Shown here: positions 1 to 12,279 of the stretch, piece after piece
How positions within the stretch are numbered: the first letter of the stretch is position 1
Layout of the letters: every line of letters starts with the position of its first letter
DNA from: Jaapia argillacea MUCL 33604
Taxonomy: Eukaryota > Basidiomycota > Agaricomycetes > Jaapiales > Jaapiaceae
Assembly (NCBI GenBank): GCA_000697665.1
Contig: KL197709.1
Coordinates: 134,000-197,999, forward strand
Direction of reading: 5' to 3'
DNA length: 64,000 nucleotides
Notes under the pieces: generated by a model
Database searches by the model: none
What the model was told of the DNA's origin: nothing
The model's input: the letters and a program-made list of their open reading frames with translations, nothing else
Translations under genes and position numbers: made by a program

Positions 1-3000
1 CTGATTTCTGTGTTCGCACTGAAATAAATGACATCGGATCCTTTCAATCAAGACTCAAATTTCGTTTTACGCTTGTCCTGCGACTGGAGAAGTCAGCTGG
101 GATCCTCCCGTCGGGAATTTCGTGTGCGCCGTTATCATTTCTTTGACCACTTCATGTTTGATCTCATCCCCGACGCGTGTTTAGACTTCCACCTAATGAA
201 GAGGGCGAATGGTGGGAGATTTTAGACGAGAGTCGGGGGCTTCCGTATTATTATCAAACGAAGACGGGAGAGACTGTTTGGGAAAAGCCCGATGCTTTTG
301 TGATACCTCTTGCGATCTTGCAAGTGAGTTGGATCACATCTACGCATCAGAGCCAACATCTCATTGCTTCATAGAACACGGCTTTAGGTCGTCGCCTGTC
401 CACACGTTTCCGAGCCTCACAAGCCTTCGACGACGACGTCAAACCTCCTACAAAGCCAGAGAAGACCCCCGTCTCACTTTCCAGTAAAGCACTCAATCGC
501 CGGTCTCGTTCATACAACGAAAACGACAGTTCCCTTCGATTATCACCACAGCAAGCACAACCACGCGTCTCTATCTCATCAACTCGCAGTTCTCCCGGCG
601 GCAAGTCTTCAAACGGCCTAAACGGATACTCTCCTTCACACCCCTCGTCTTCGAAGAGGACGCCTCCTCGTCGGTCATTCTCAAATGATGCCCATCATAC
701 CCTCAGCACTAGCTTCGACCCTCGTTTAACACCCATCCCAGGCTCGCCATGTGGAACAGACGCGTCATCCTCTCACCTCTCTCGCAAATCTACCTCGTCG
801 AACTCGCCAACCACCCCCAACGGGATGACCAGCTTCAAGCAGGATGGATCACCGCACAGCAGCCATGGACATGGACAAAGTCACGGGAAAGACAAATCAT
901 TCGGTTCAAGCCTCGATTCAGACGGTTACCGAACTCGATCCAAATCCTCCTCCTACCTCCCCATCCGACCAACTCAACCCCAAAACCTCGACGCGGCAGT
1001 TGAGTTGTTAACTCATACACCTTCGGCCCTCCTTGACCACACCCACAACCCACGCGGGACGAGCTTCGACGTTCGATCACCTTCGTTATCGTTGAGTGTT
1101 CGGACGAATGGTTTGGCGTCGCCTCATACGGCGCCGCCATCTCCTATGGGTATACCACGACGGCCATCATTTCCGTCTGGGTCCTTGAGAGATAAGGGGA
1201 AAGGGAAGAGTGGTGGACCTCCACCTCCGAAGCGACCTGCCCCTGCTCCACCCATCAAGACGTCCCAAGGAAAGATCATCAGCACACCAATTGTTAATCA
1301 CGGTACGTGCACCAGTGTGTGTTTCGGAGTGGAGCTGCCGTTGAATATGGTTGTTTTGGTTGCTTTAGAGGCGACTCTGAACATGAGTCCTGTCAAGAAT
1401 CGCGCCGCTGGTAAACCTATACTTGTCGATCCGAGACCGAGACCTTTGCCAGGTGACTCGGCGATTTCTCTTGGGTATGAAGCGTCACTTTTTGTTACAG
1501 CATTCTGGTATTCATACACTGTATCGGTGACCTTAGGACATACCCAATTTTGCCAGAAGACTTGGCTACGGATATCCAACAATTTATCGAGTCCGAGTTT
1601 GCGAAGCAATACTTTTCCACGCACCGAACTGGGTTTATTTTCAAGAGGAAGGTTCCAGTGGCCCAAATGATGAGTTGGCAAAAGGTAAGTCGCCACGTCC
1701 CCCCTATTTCGTGTCCGTCTAATGAAGTTTGGTAAAGGCACTTCTGAGTTCCCCCCTCCTAAATCTCAATCGTTCACTTCACAAAGACGCAGTCAAAGTA
1801 TTCAAGGTCGTACAACGATTAATGGGTGATCGTGAGCGAGATCGTGCGATTGGCCTACGAGGTCAGCAGGAATCACATATATCAACTATTGCGTCGATCA
1901 ATAGTAGTCAAGTTACCCTTCCTGGGAGTGGAATGAATGTTGGATTGTTGGAGGAAGAGAGGTGGTTGTTGAGTGAGGGATTGGCGCATGGGGAGTTAAG
2001 GGATGAGATTTATTGTCAGGTTATGAAGCAACTTAGTGGGAATCCTAATACGTGCGTCCTTTATCGTGGGGGTTGGTTTAATGTCTTGACTGACTTTTCA
2101 TGGTTCTTACTCAGGGAGAGCGTGTTCAAGGGATGGCAGTTGCTTTGCGTCCTTTTGATCACGTTCCCGCCTTCGAAGGATTTTGAACCCTACCTACAGT
2201 CGTTTATGCAGCAGAGGACGACACATCCCGAAGGTCGCGTAGATGTTATGGCCAAGTACGCCATCCGACGATTGACGTACATCTCCAAGAAAGGGCCGAG
2301 AGGGAAGCCACCAAGTATTTCGGAGATTGAGGTTGCATCTGTGAGTCCTCCATCGTTTTAATGAGAATACACCACTCACTCGACTCTAGGACGCTGCTTT
2401 CAACCCTTCGATATTCGGGGAGTCGCTTGACGCCATCTATCGCCTCCAAGAGCGAAATTATCCGCGAGAAAAGGTCCCTATCATCCTTCCTTTCCTCGCA
2501 GACGGTATCCTTGCTTTGGGAGGCACTAAATCTGAAGGCATCTTCCGCGTCCCTGGAGATGGCGACTCGGTTTCTGAGCTCAAACTGCGTATCGATCGAG
2601 GGTATTACAATTTGGACGGCGTTGATGACCCCAACGTTCTCGCATCCCTCCTCAAACTTTGGCTTCGCGAACTACTCGATCCACTCGTCCCGGAAGAGAT
2701 GTATAACGACTGCATCGCCCACGCTTACGAACCCGAAGTCTGCGTACAGATCGTCCAAAGACTGCCTACCATCAACCGAAGAGTGGTGTTGTTCGTCATC
2801 AGTTTCTTGCAGCTTTTCTTAGAGGACAAGGTGCAGAGTGTGACGAAAATGACGTCTCCGAATCTGGCACTGGTTATGGCGCCGAATTTATTGAGGTGTA
2901 ATTCGGATTCGATCGGTGTCGTGTTTACCAACTCTCAGTGAGTGTTGTGTATCCTCGATCCTTGGAATTGCTCCTGATATTTGGGTATAGGTACGAACAA

Positions 3001-3135
3001 ACGTTCGTTCACAACCTGCTGCTACATCTCAAGTCCAACGAGGTTGATCCTGATTACACGCCTGTCCATGGCCTCGGAGCCACCCTGTCTGCTCCTCGAC
3101 GACCGCGTCCCTCCGAGTCTCGGAATCGACGGTAG
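1..3135 (+). CDS. WW-WW-MyTH4-RhoGAP protein, Vilse/ARHGAP39-like (5' partial)
   Basis: A GTPase-activating protein for Rho-family GTPases, likely acting on cytoskeleton and polarity (family knowledge). The first readable exon (to 123) holds the end of a WW domain (GEVSWDPP). After an intron at 124-184 a complete second WW follows (EGEWWEILDESRGLPYYYQ, second Trp in TVWEKP). A long Ser/Pro-rich linker covers about 375-1300. The MyTH4 domain spans about 1540-2340 (GELRDEIYCQVMKQL is its signature). The RhoGAP domain spans about 2390-3060, with the arginine-finger region GIFRVPGDGD and the NLALVMAPNLLR segment. The last exon ends at a stop at 3133-3135. The WW-WW-MyTH4-RhoGAP order matches Vilse. 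The start lies upstream of the window. Splicing between 1452 and 1537 is unresolved: the frame closes only with a 7-nt exon at 1501-1507 and a 29-nt intron. Confidence 0.9.
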
Positions 3136-3427
3136 CCTCACCCTCGGACCGCTTACCCGATCCGGATTCTTGCCCGCCCCATTGTTGTTGTTCATTCATT
3201 TGTACCCCCACGTTCATTAATGTACCCCCTCATCGCACTCTTTAGCTCTTTAGGATCACCATCTCATAATTCGATTCCATCACTTTCATTATCCTGGACT
3301 AGTTTCTCGCTTGTAGAAAATGTACCATTGCTCCGCAATAATAATCTCGATGCCGTCATTCACTCCAGTTGTGGTCGAAGTAAGCCAGGTAGATTAACTG
3401 CTGCGACGACGGCTGATCAATGATCCC

Positions 3428-4471
3428 TTAACAGCTAGGGGCCTTCAAGTCGAAGAACTCTAGATATCCTAAATGGTCGTACAACCCGTGCAACTCGGGG
3501 TCTCTCTTCACTTTTGCATCGCGAGGCGTCCAGCAGAGAACATGGCGAGACCTGCACGAGAATGAATGTCCCATCCCATTATTGAATTCCACAATAGTAC
3601 TCACCAGGCCGCATTCCCATAGTGACACCGTGTCCATACGTGCTCCTCCTTATTCCACGACAACATAGCCTCCCAAAGCTCCGAGAGAAAGCTGTTGTGA
3701 CTGACAAACACAACATGCGGGATTCCCTCAACCAAAGTCCCCTCCTTACAAGTCTCCTTCATCGCGGATAATGCCTCTGCGCCAGGACCTTCCTTCAATT
3801 CGACACCATGATTCTCTAAAGCCTTCATCAATTCCACAACAGCTCTCTCAGCCACATCGTGCAAGCTCTCCCCACCCTCTCTAGGCCTATGCCCCCTGTC
3901 CTGTTTCCCAAATAGACAAAGTCCCACTCGCTCACGATACGCAGCATCTAGAGCCCCGTTGTTGCAATATCTTTCATAGTATTCGCCGTGAGCTTGTTCG
4001 ACGAGTTTGTTGTTGAGGATGATTTGAGCTGGAGGTGTAGAACTGCTTATGAGGCCTATGGCTGTATGATGGGCTCTTTTGAGGGGGGAAGAGTATAGGG
4101 CGTCGATAGGGACATTGGCCCAAGCTTGACCGAGGGTGAAAGCTTCTTGGCCACCAGTCTTGGTGAGTTGATCGTCCGTACCAAACCATTCGCAAGGGTT
4201 TTCGTTATTTTGGCTCTGACATATCGAGCAACATCTCGTTAGGGGAATTCGAGCAGTGCAGACGTGAAGGACAGCGTACTTCGCCATGTCGAATCAACGA
4301 TAGCGTCAACCAAAGCTTCTTGGGGGCCTTCTCGTTGTCGGTGGGTGCCTCGTTTTCTTTGGATTGCGAATCATCGACGACGACACTATCTGTGGTGCCC
4401 AGTTTTTCAGGCATGATGCGAAGTTCAGAATCCGTAGCCAAGTCAGGCGGAACGGCGGGTGCTTCGTTCAT
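3428..4471 (-). CDS. Histidine phosphatase (phosphoglycerate mutase-like) superfamily protein
   Basis: A predicted phosphomonoesterase of the histidine phosphatase superfamily; the substrate cannot be told from sequence. Three exons. Exon 1 (from 4471) carries an acidic, poorly conserved N-terminus and ends in the phosphohistidine motif LIRHGE. The second exon begins SQNNENPCEW and contains the family segment DALYSSPLKRAHHTA and a glutamate-rich stretch. VFVSHNSFLSELW supplies the second conserved histidine. A further intron (about 3552-3608) follows NAAW, and a short exon ends LEFFDLKAPSC. The RHG arginine and histidine, the SSPLKRA arginine and the late His are all present, so it should be active. 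It is convergent with the RhoGAP gene, with 292 nt between stops. The start is the first ATG of the RHGE-encoding exon, and an upstream exon cannot be excluded. Confidence 0.85.
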
Positions 4472-4847
4472 TACCGAAGGAGTGTTCTTTATGTTGGATT
4501 TAGAAGGGGAAAGGGAGGACAGGAGAAATAGGGGTGAAGACGCGACAATTTATCCACGGACGCGGTCACGTGCATGACGCGTAGAGTTGCTCGATCAAAT
4601 GCGTGAAATGACTCTTGCGCCGAGCACAGGCAACGACCCATGCCCTCAGAAATCGGGATCATCATTTAGAAATTGTATTGCTTGGTACATCTATGCTACA
4701 TCGAATCTATGATCCAAGGTCAGCGATTCAGCCCCACACACGAATCGATGGGAAGAACTCACCCAAGGTACACACGTGATACTTCTCCACTCCAATCGTA
4801 CAACCGACATGAAAACACCATCGATGTTCCCCAACGGCCATCCGACT

Positions 4848-6157
4848 TCAAACTTCATCCAAAAGATCAACAATAATAGGCCTGAAACCTAACCCTCCAA
4901 ACTCCGACCTCCCAACACTCCGAGCGATCATCATTCGCTCTCCCATGGGCCAATTCGCAGCGTTGACGAAGACCGTCCTCTCTTCATCTGGAGCTTCTGA
5001 TGGGACCGCCGAGGTAGAGGGTTGAGCTTCCGATCCCGGCTCCGTTTGCGGTTCTGGGATAGGTAAGGAGGGAGTGGTTGTAGACGGCCAAGAGCGGATC
5101 TCGGCTCCGTGTCCTTCGTGGATATGTCCAAACAGATGGAGGCGAGGGCGGAGGGTGGGGAGTCGAGCCGTGAGAGCTTCGCAACCGGCTTCTTCGCCTC
5201 CCATAGTCATGTCGAGGATACCGTGCGGTGGTCCGTGCGTCAGCCTGTAAGACAGGATTGTTAAGGATTCGGAAGAAAATCAGCGGAATGGGAGTGGAAT
5301 GTACAGGATATCAGTCTTCGGGAATTTGGCGACGAGTTCTGAGGGAGGCGGTTGGTCAGAGTGGCGGTAGATGGATATGACGTTGCGTACCTTCGGCCGT
5401 ATCACGACGATAGTTGAATGCCCATTCACCGTACCAAGGACTCCACTAATATCAATTCTGGTGAGACAAACGAGGAAGGACGAGGTTCCGTAGGTCAACA
5501 TACCGGCGACCCATAGACAGACCATACTCTTCCACCCTCCTTTGCGCGGAACTCGAACTTCTCGTCCTCAAGGTAGACGAGGTTCGCTTTCTTGGCTTTG
5601 TCGCCTTTGATCATCTTCAGAATGGGCTCGTATTTCTGTATCGTAGGAGGCTTGATAATGAACCAACTTGAGGGAGGAAGAGAACCGTACCTCTGGGCCT
5701 TGCCAGTGCCAGTTTTGAAAGTGGGTTTCGTACCACCCTCGATGAAGAGGTAGATCATGATTGCCTCCAATAATACTATTCGGATTGTCAGGCGTAAGTA
5801 TTGTGAACCTCTTGAGACAACGAGTCATACGTACATCTTCGTTGCATGTGGCAAACCGTATAACCACTCCATAGTAACTTTGAACTCCTCCACCCTCCCT
5901 GTGGCAGTCAAATCACCACTATGGAGTAAGACATCTCCATTGGGGACAGGGAACTGGTGACAATGTGTATCGCTGATGCAGACGAAACGAGTCCAGTTGG
6001 GACCTGGGATAGGAGGTGGATTCGACGGATCGTATTCGAGGTGGGCGATTGCGGATGGAGAGGTTAGAGTGGACGGTAGGGATGGCAGCTCTGTTACTAC
6101 CGGTGGTGGTGAGGAATTAACGGGTTTCGAGGCTTTGGAACGAAATGAGCGAAACAT
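4848..6157 (-). CDS. Calcineurin-like metallophosphoesterase, MPPED1/2 type
   Basis: A metal-dependent phosphoesterase of the MPPED/UPF0046 branch. All metal-binding motifs are readable in order: CISDTHCH, LLHSGDLTATG, the EWLYGLPHATK region, then GGNHD after an intron, and finally HLFGHIHEGHGA. The N-terminal 50 residues are Ser/Pro-rich without a signal peptide, so a cytosolic enzyme is likely. At least six exons are separated by 50-60 nt introns. The C-terminal exon ends in FRPIIVDLLDEV with a stop at 4848-4850. The GH motif is intact, unlike in mammalian MPPED2 where one ligand differs (family knowledge). The next gene downstream is the histidine phosphatase on the same strand, 376 nt away. 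The start at 6157 is the first ATG of the exon that carries the SDTH motif. Confidence 0.9.
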
Positions 6158-6348
6158 AGGGTAGACGTGGGGAGCGAAGTTGGCACACTTGGGCTAGCTT
6201 GAACCGTGACATCGACCACCGTCGTCCCGCCGAGTCTGACTCGACCTCGCAGCCGCAGCCGCTGTATCAGGACGAGGAATTGTTATCTGCTTCAGCAGCT
6301 CAGCCCTACAGGAGTTACCGACGCATTACTATCCAGTCGACCTGAACT

Positions 6349-7679
6349 ATGGAAGTAAATGGCGAGAGGCTGATAGCCTCCCAGCACGTCGAGCTCGAAG
6401 TAAGTCGAGTCAATCAATCATCCGCCGCTTACAGGCATGACCGACCGCCTACACTATCCAGGAATCCTCAACAAATTCTATTCCTAACGAGTTGTTACTG
6501 GTCATTTTCGAATTCGTGGTAGCCGAACCCTCGACGAAGAACGACTTTCATATCCCCATACGTCTATCGCAAGTCTCCACCCATTGGCGCACATTGGCCC
6601 TTCACAATCCGTCCTTATGGACCAACGTTCACCTAAACCTCTCTTATCAGACCACATTCTTCCTGGCCTCTCGTTTCCTCGACAGATCCAACCTTCTCCC
6701 CGTACACATCATAATCACAGCTACCGTCCCTTTCGATCGTCTTCTGGTCGAACGGAGCATCAGCTTTGTCCGTGATCAATTACCTCGATGCCGTTCCCTT
6801 ACCATATCTTCTCCTTATGTGGGCTATATCACTCGTCTAACTACCCTCGTCTCCTTCCCCGCGCCGAAATTGCAGAACCTCGAGATCGATTACTGCAGTG
6901 GTCACGAGCGCGTTCAGTTTCTTCGAATCGATTACGCCAATGGCATGAGTCCTCCTCCTCTCAGACGAGTCCGGTTAACTGCAGTCGTATTACCTTGGGA
7001 AGGCCCGTCGCTCTCCAATCTGACCACGTTCGAGATTGGTGGTCTTGGGAAGCAAGCTTATACTGTGTCTCAACTCCGCTGCTTCTTCGCCAATAACCCT
7101 TGCTTGGACACGCTCATCATAGGATCGCAACTCCTGGCAGCAGAAGACGTTCACCCGAAAGTCGAAATCCCCTCCCTCCGCTCCCTCAAACTCACCCGAT
7201 GCACCCGTTACGAAACCCCCATCCAGTTCGCCATCAGCCTTTCTACACCTGGTCTCACCTCACTCGTCATTATCAACGACCCGCGCCAGCCCGGCGACGG
7301 TGGGTGGTCAGGTTTCGTCAACTACGTCAAAGGGTGTACCATTCCCTGCTATCCATCCTTGGCATCTCTTATCCTCCGCGGTGTACCCGTATCCATGATT
7401 GATGCGGAATTCACGAAATCGTCACCGGCTCTAACCGACCTGGTCTTGCTAGGCGACAACCTCTCCTTCGATTTCCTTCTCCCTCCGCGGGTTGGTGGAG
7501 GAGACAGAGGCGAAGAACCGAAAGGATGTCCGTGGCCCAAATTAGAAAATCTCCGGTGCGAAGGGAGATCGTTGACTCATCATTTGCGAGAGGTTTTGGA
7601 ATTTCGAAGGACGCTGGGCTTCCCTGTATCGAGTGTCGCTGAAATCTCTCCCGGCGAACTACTGCATTCCGGAGCTTAG
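6349..7679 (+). CDS. F-box-like domain protein
   Basis: A probable substrate-recognition subunit for an SCF-type ubiquitin ligase (inference from the F-box). A short first exon (6349-6399) encodes MEVNGERLIASQHVELE. An intron at 6400-6461 (GTAAGT...CAG) follows, and exon 2 begins with the F-box: SIPNELLLVIFEFVV, then SQVSTHWRTLALHNPSLW. The remainder is a leucine-rich, repeat-like C-terminal half with periodic LxxLxL strands (PSLRSLKLTRC, PSLASLILRG), as is usual in the large Agaricomycete F-box family. It is about 425 residues long and appears intact. It is divergent from the metallophosphoesterase, sharing a 191-bp promoter interval. The short first exon is inferred from a matching frame and good splice sites, not from transcripts. 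Confidence 0.8.
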
Positions 7680-7924
7680 GGGGTGGATACGGAGATATAT
7701 CCGTCAGTTGTGCCGATAATATGTCTTTGTGGACGGTGCTTGGGGGTTAGGTTCATAGATTAGAATCCTGGGTTTTTGGAATGCGTTACCTTCTTTCCTT
7801 CTGTCCAGTCTGCGGAACATAGAGTACTGCGCTGACGCGGGCAAGTCGTGTATTTTCCTGATGGTGTTACACTATCGGTACACGCAAAAACTGATGCTGC
7901 CTAATCGTCCACTGAAACACAATC

Positions 7925-10775
7925 TCATGACGTCTCAACCCGACCCGTCTTGATCTTCTTGCGCACATCCTCCACCTTATCCATCTTCATCCCACAGGTC
8001 CCTCCAAAACACACCCGCCCAGTCACACCCTCCTCCTTCCCTGTTTCAACACGCTCACGAACATACACCACATCAGGCTCCCACCTCCCGCCCCTCACAC
8101 CCTTCACAAACTCTCCCGCCTCTTCCTCACTCCTACCCCCAGAAAATATGATGGTCCTGACTCCAGATTCCCGAATCAAGGCGGCGGAGATCATATCCGG
8201 GAGAGCCGTCGCGTGATCCTGGATGTTGGCAGAGAAGTTCGCAAGTAGTCTGTCTGCCTTCCGTTCGTATCTATCCTCAGGTTCCGAGGAGACTTCTGGT
8301 GAAAGACCGAGGAGGTTCGGTGACGTAGCGTGTATGATGGCGTCCAAAGTAACGAGGTTGTTGAGCGAGGTACTGTTTGACGAAGGCTCAGCGCTGTCTT
8401 GATCTGAGTATAGTTGTCAGTTCGAAGGGATGATAATCAACTCTGAAAATATCTCTCACCATCTTTCAACCTCATGATTCTCGATCCATCATTCGACCCA
8501 ACAATCGAGCTGGAAAAGTAACCGCCCTTTTCTTGGTCCCAAAACAGCTCGTCCTGTTTCGCCTGCAGCCGAATGGCGCGTCGAAGGTATTTTGGTTCAA
8601 ATCGCACCTGGTAGAGCGCAAGAAGGAAAGAGATAACATGGGCGTAGTCGTCCACAACTCTGAATGGGAGCCATCGGTCATCTAGGTCAAAAGATTTTCG
8701 AATAGCAATGTAAACTCACCCTTCGACCTCGCTCCCAAACACCCTCCTCAACCTCCCACCGTCCATCCCCATCCGCTCCTCCAAAAACTCCGCCAAATCC
8801 TGCGCAACTTGATACCACCTCTCCGCCTCCTGCATACCTCTCTCTTCCAGCACCCTAGAAACCCAAGCCAAAGCCCTCCCCATCATCCCGTTCCACGCCG
8901 CCACAACTTTCTCGTCCCTATGCGGCCTCACTCTCGTCCTTTCCTTCTCCTCGAACAACTTCTCCTTCCCCTCTCTAACAGCCCTCTCCACATCACTCAG
9001 CGTTAGATTCGGGAAACGTCCAACCATAGCAACATGTGTATCTTCCAACGAACCAGATTCCATTAAAACATTCTTTCCCGTCAATTCGTCATGTGGGTCA
9101 TGTTGTGGGTCGACGTTCCCATCTTGTTTGATAGAGAAATGATGTTTGAATATTTCTGCTTCTTGGGAAGAACAGAAGATTCGATCAATGTCTGCTGCGG
9201 TCCAAACCCAGAAAGCACCTTCTTCTTTTTTGGAAGATGTCGGGGTGGGGAGACTCTCTGCGTCTTCAGCTGCATAGAATGCTTTGAGTTCGGGAGAATA
9301 GAGATCTCTAGTTGAATACTTCAGTATATCCAACGTCGTTTCGAGGTAACCCGACTCTCCCGTGAGTGAGTATTGACGGACTGATGTGGAAAACGAACAA
9401 AACAAGGTCATTGAATTATGGAAATATGGTGGGAACGACTGGAACTCACGATAAGCGAGAGCTAACTGAGATTGATCGTATAACATCTTCTCGAAATGAG
9501 GAACATGCCATCGTTCGTCGACACTATACCTATGAAACCCGTTTCCAACATGATCGTGAATACCTCCCCTCGCGATTTTCTGCCCACCAAATGACATCAA
9601 AAAGAAGCCAAGGCAGGTGTTAAAAGATTTGGGAGACATACAGTAAGAGTGAACCCAGCCATCTCGAGTGATTTCTCATCCTGCACTCCCTGATCTTGCT
9701 GGTCGAAGTAGGCTTTGGTGTGTAGGAAAGTGAAGATTGGGGTAGTGGGGAACTTTGGAGCCCCTCCAAATCCTCCGTTAACTTCGTCGAACCTCCTGTT
9801 GTATGAATTCAACGCGCTCTCGACATTAGGTTTGATCGACGTAATGGTCCCAGCAGGTGGTGACGATCCGAGATGCGAAGAGAGAGCCGCATGAATCTTG
9901 TTGGCAGAGTTGACAAGTGTGTCTCGCGAGTTGTTCCATCTGCATCGAGCATATCAACGGTCGCCGCATCATTCCAAAACTCTGGAATAAACCCGTACTT
10001 GTCGTCAATTTGCTCCATCAGAGAGACGAGAGCACTTGGTGGGAAATATGTCCCGCCAAAGAAAGGTTTGAGATCGGGAGTTAGGAAAACAGACATGGGC
10101 CAGCCTCCACGGCCGGTGGTTGCTTGTACGAATAGCATATATATCCTAAAGCGCTTCGCTTTAGGTTTCGAGACCAAGGGAGGAGGAGCGTAGATGCATA
10201 CCGGTCGATATCAGGCAAGACCTCCCTGTCGACCTTGATATTGACGCATACTTCGTTCATCACTCTTGCCACTTCCTCCGATTCAAAGGACTCCCTGAGG
10301 TCCAAAACTTGAGTATGGAACGAATCCGTCGGGGTTCATACATGTCAGACTTACCGTTCCATGACATGACACCATCGACAAGTCGAGTACCCAACCGAGA
10401 GGAATATGGGCTTGTCCTCTTTCTTGGCTTTCTCGAATGCCTCTGAGCCCCACGGATACCCTAGGGACCCGAGTCAATGTATAGCAATACAGATTAGGAC
10501 TGGGAAAACATACAATCAACAGGGTTGTGTTGGTGTTGCAAGAGATACGGAGAGGTCTCGGCCGCCAGTCTGTTCGTAGGTTTTGGGCTATTGCTGTGCG
10601 TGGTCATCCTCCTTCTATGGGTGTGTTGAGGAATGCGCCGTATAAGGCTGAGAGGGCTGGGATTAGACGGAAGAGATACAGAACCTCGAGTCTGTGGTTG
10701 AGAAGCAGTGCAAAGATGGCGTGCCAATGGCGCTCTTGAGCGAGTACGATTCAACAGTGCCCGAGCAAGACGCAT
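7925..10775 (-). CDS. SPATA20/YyaL-family thioredoxin-fold protein (DUF255)
   Basis: A member of the conserved SPATA20/YyaL family: an N-terminal thioredoxin-like domain joined to an (alpha/alpha)6 barrel. Its biochemical role is unsettled in the literature. Hallmarks appear in order: [39 protein letters not shown], the CxxC-type [77 protein letters not shown] and [14 protein letters not shown]. The start at 10775 gives [20 protein letters not shown], an Arg-rich, acid-free leader that looks mitochondrial. An internal ATG nearer the conserved core (MTTHSNSPK) could yield a cytosolic form. About nine exons with short introns are present. No broken motif was seen. It is divergent from Mn-SOD across 322 bp. 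Confidence 0.9.
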
Positions 10776-11097
10776 GCCAGTATACCTACTGTGATTCGGA
10801 AAACCGGTATTATTCTGATGTTGAGGGCTCAAAGAGATACTTTTTCGGATGTCCCTAGCATGCAAAGGACGGTTTGTGGGACGACAGACGGGATGGTGAA
10901 AGCATGAGATGTGCGGGAGCGCTGACGCGGGTGAATAAACTTGAGCCACAACGAAAGCCACGTGAGGTGCACAGCCACCATACACGATCGGACTCTATTT
11001 CAAAATCGATAGCGCTATTTGTATATCGACAGTTCAAGAATAACTGACCAAATCCTTTCCCTTTCGCACCACCACCATCTCCCACACAATCACTGCC
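10776..11097. promoter_or_regulatory. Shared divergent promoter interval, SPATA20-like / Mn-SOD
   Basis: This 322-bp interval lies between two start codons that face away from each other, so it must hold both promoters and both 5' UTRs. A CT/CA-rich stretch just before the SOD start (about 11050-11095) resembles a fungal transcription start region. I see no convincing TATA box. Co-expression of the two genes is only a possibility. Confidence 0.5.
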
Positions 11098-11954
11098 ATG
11101 TCTTTCACTCCAGGCGTCCATACTCTCCCCGACCTCCCCTATCCTTATGATGCTCTCGAGCCATATATTTCCAGGCAGATCATGGAGCTTCATCACAAGA
11201 AGCATCATCAGACCTATGTCAACGCTCTCAACTCTGCTGAGCAAGCGTACGCAAAGGCTCTGACGCCAAAAGAGAGGATCGCCCTTCAGGCTGCCCTCAA
11301 GTTTAACGGTGGTGGTACGTTCCTGCTCGTCCTCCCCCTCTACGAGGTTTTGCGGTCGATCGCACATGAAGATCGGTTGAGATCGTCGATGGATATGGAG
11401 GGATATCTGATTCTGATCTGCAGGTCACATCAACCACTCTCTCTTTTGGAAGAACCTCGCTCCCTCTGCTTCAGTGCAGAAAGGAAACGGAGGAGCCCTC
11501 AAAGACGGCCCTCTTAAGCAAGCTATCGAGCAGAACTTTGGTTCCCTCGAGAACCTCATCCAGCAGTTCAATGCCACAACCGCCGGTATCCAAGGATCCG
11601 GTTGGGGCTGGCTCGTAAGTTGCATATTATGAGTCCGACGTAACCTGTTGAGACTTACCTGTATCTTTCTGCGGGAATAGGGCGTTAACCCGACGACTAA
11701 GCGTCTCGAGATCACCACCACCGCCAACCAAGATCCTCTCCTTACTCACTTCCCAATCATCGGCGTCGATATCTGGGAACACGCTTTCTACCTCCAATAT
11801 CTCAACGTCAAAGTCGATGTAAGTTTCGAACTTCCTTCTTATAACGGTGTCTAATGATACGTGTGATCTGGGTTCCATACAGTACCTCAAGGCCATCTGG
11901 AGTGTAATCAACTTTGAAGAGGCCGAAGCGAGATTCGTCGAGGCTACCAAGTAA
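11098..11954 (+). CDS. SOD2: Manganese superoxide dismutase without presequence (probably cytosolic)
   Basis: Converts superoxide to oxygen and hydrogen peroxide. Four exons: 11098-11314, 11424-11614, 11681-11818 and 11883-11954, all with GT-AG introns in matching phases. The protein starts directly at the conserved N-terminus ([18 protein letters not shown]). Metal ligands are visible in [13 protein letters not shown] (first His), [11 protein letters not shown] (second His) and [11 protein letters not shown] (Asp and His). The Gln in [10 protein letters not shown] marks the Mn rather than Fe type. It is about 205 residues long, the usual size of the mature enzyme. There is no mitochondrial leader before HTLPDLPY, and fungal cytosolic Mn-SODs of this kind are known. 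[11 protein letters not shown] differs slightly from the common DVWEHAYYLQY. It is convergent with the F-box gene downstream. Confidence 0.95.
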
Positions 11955-12279
11955 GCGACTTCTTGTAGCAGGGGTTGAACCTGGTGCTGTAAGCTTGTTT
12001 CGATGGAAGAAAAGTGTCTTGTATGAATATTTTTGAATTCAAGTACTTCCCTTCGTTGACTTGTAAGATTCTGGTGTGACTGGGAGATTCAATGGTTCCA
12101 TCCCACAATACCAATGTCCTTCAATGATGATCAATCAACATATATTCGTACGACAAAAACTACAACCGAAGCTCCCGTCCGTTTGGTAACAATTATTCTC
12201 GAAAAGACGGTCTTGTTTACTCGACTCGACTCTTTCGTCTCGTTGCCCATAAAACCTCCAAATAACCACGACCCATCCC

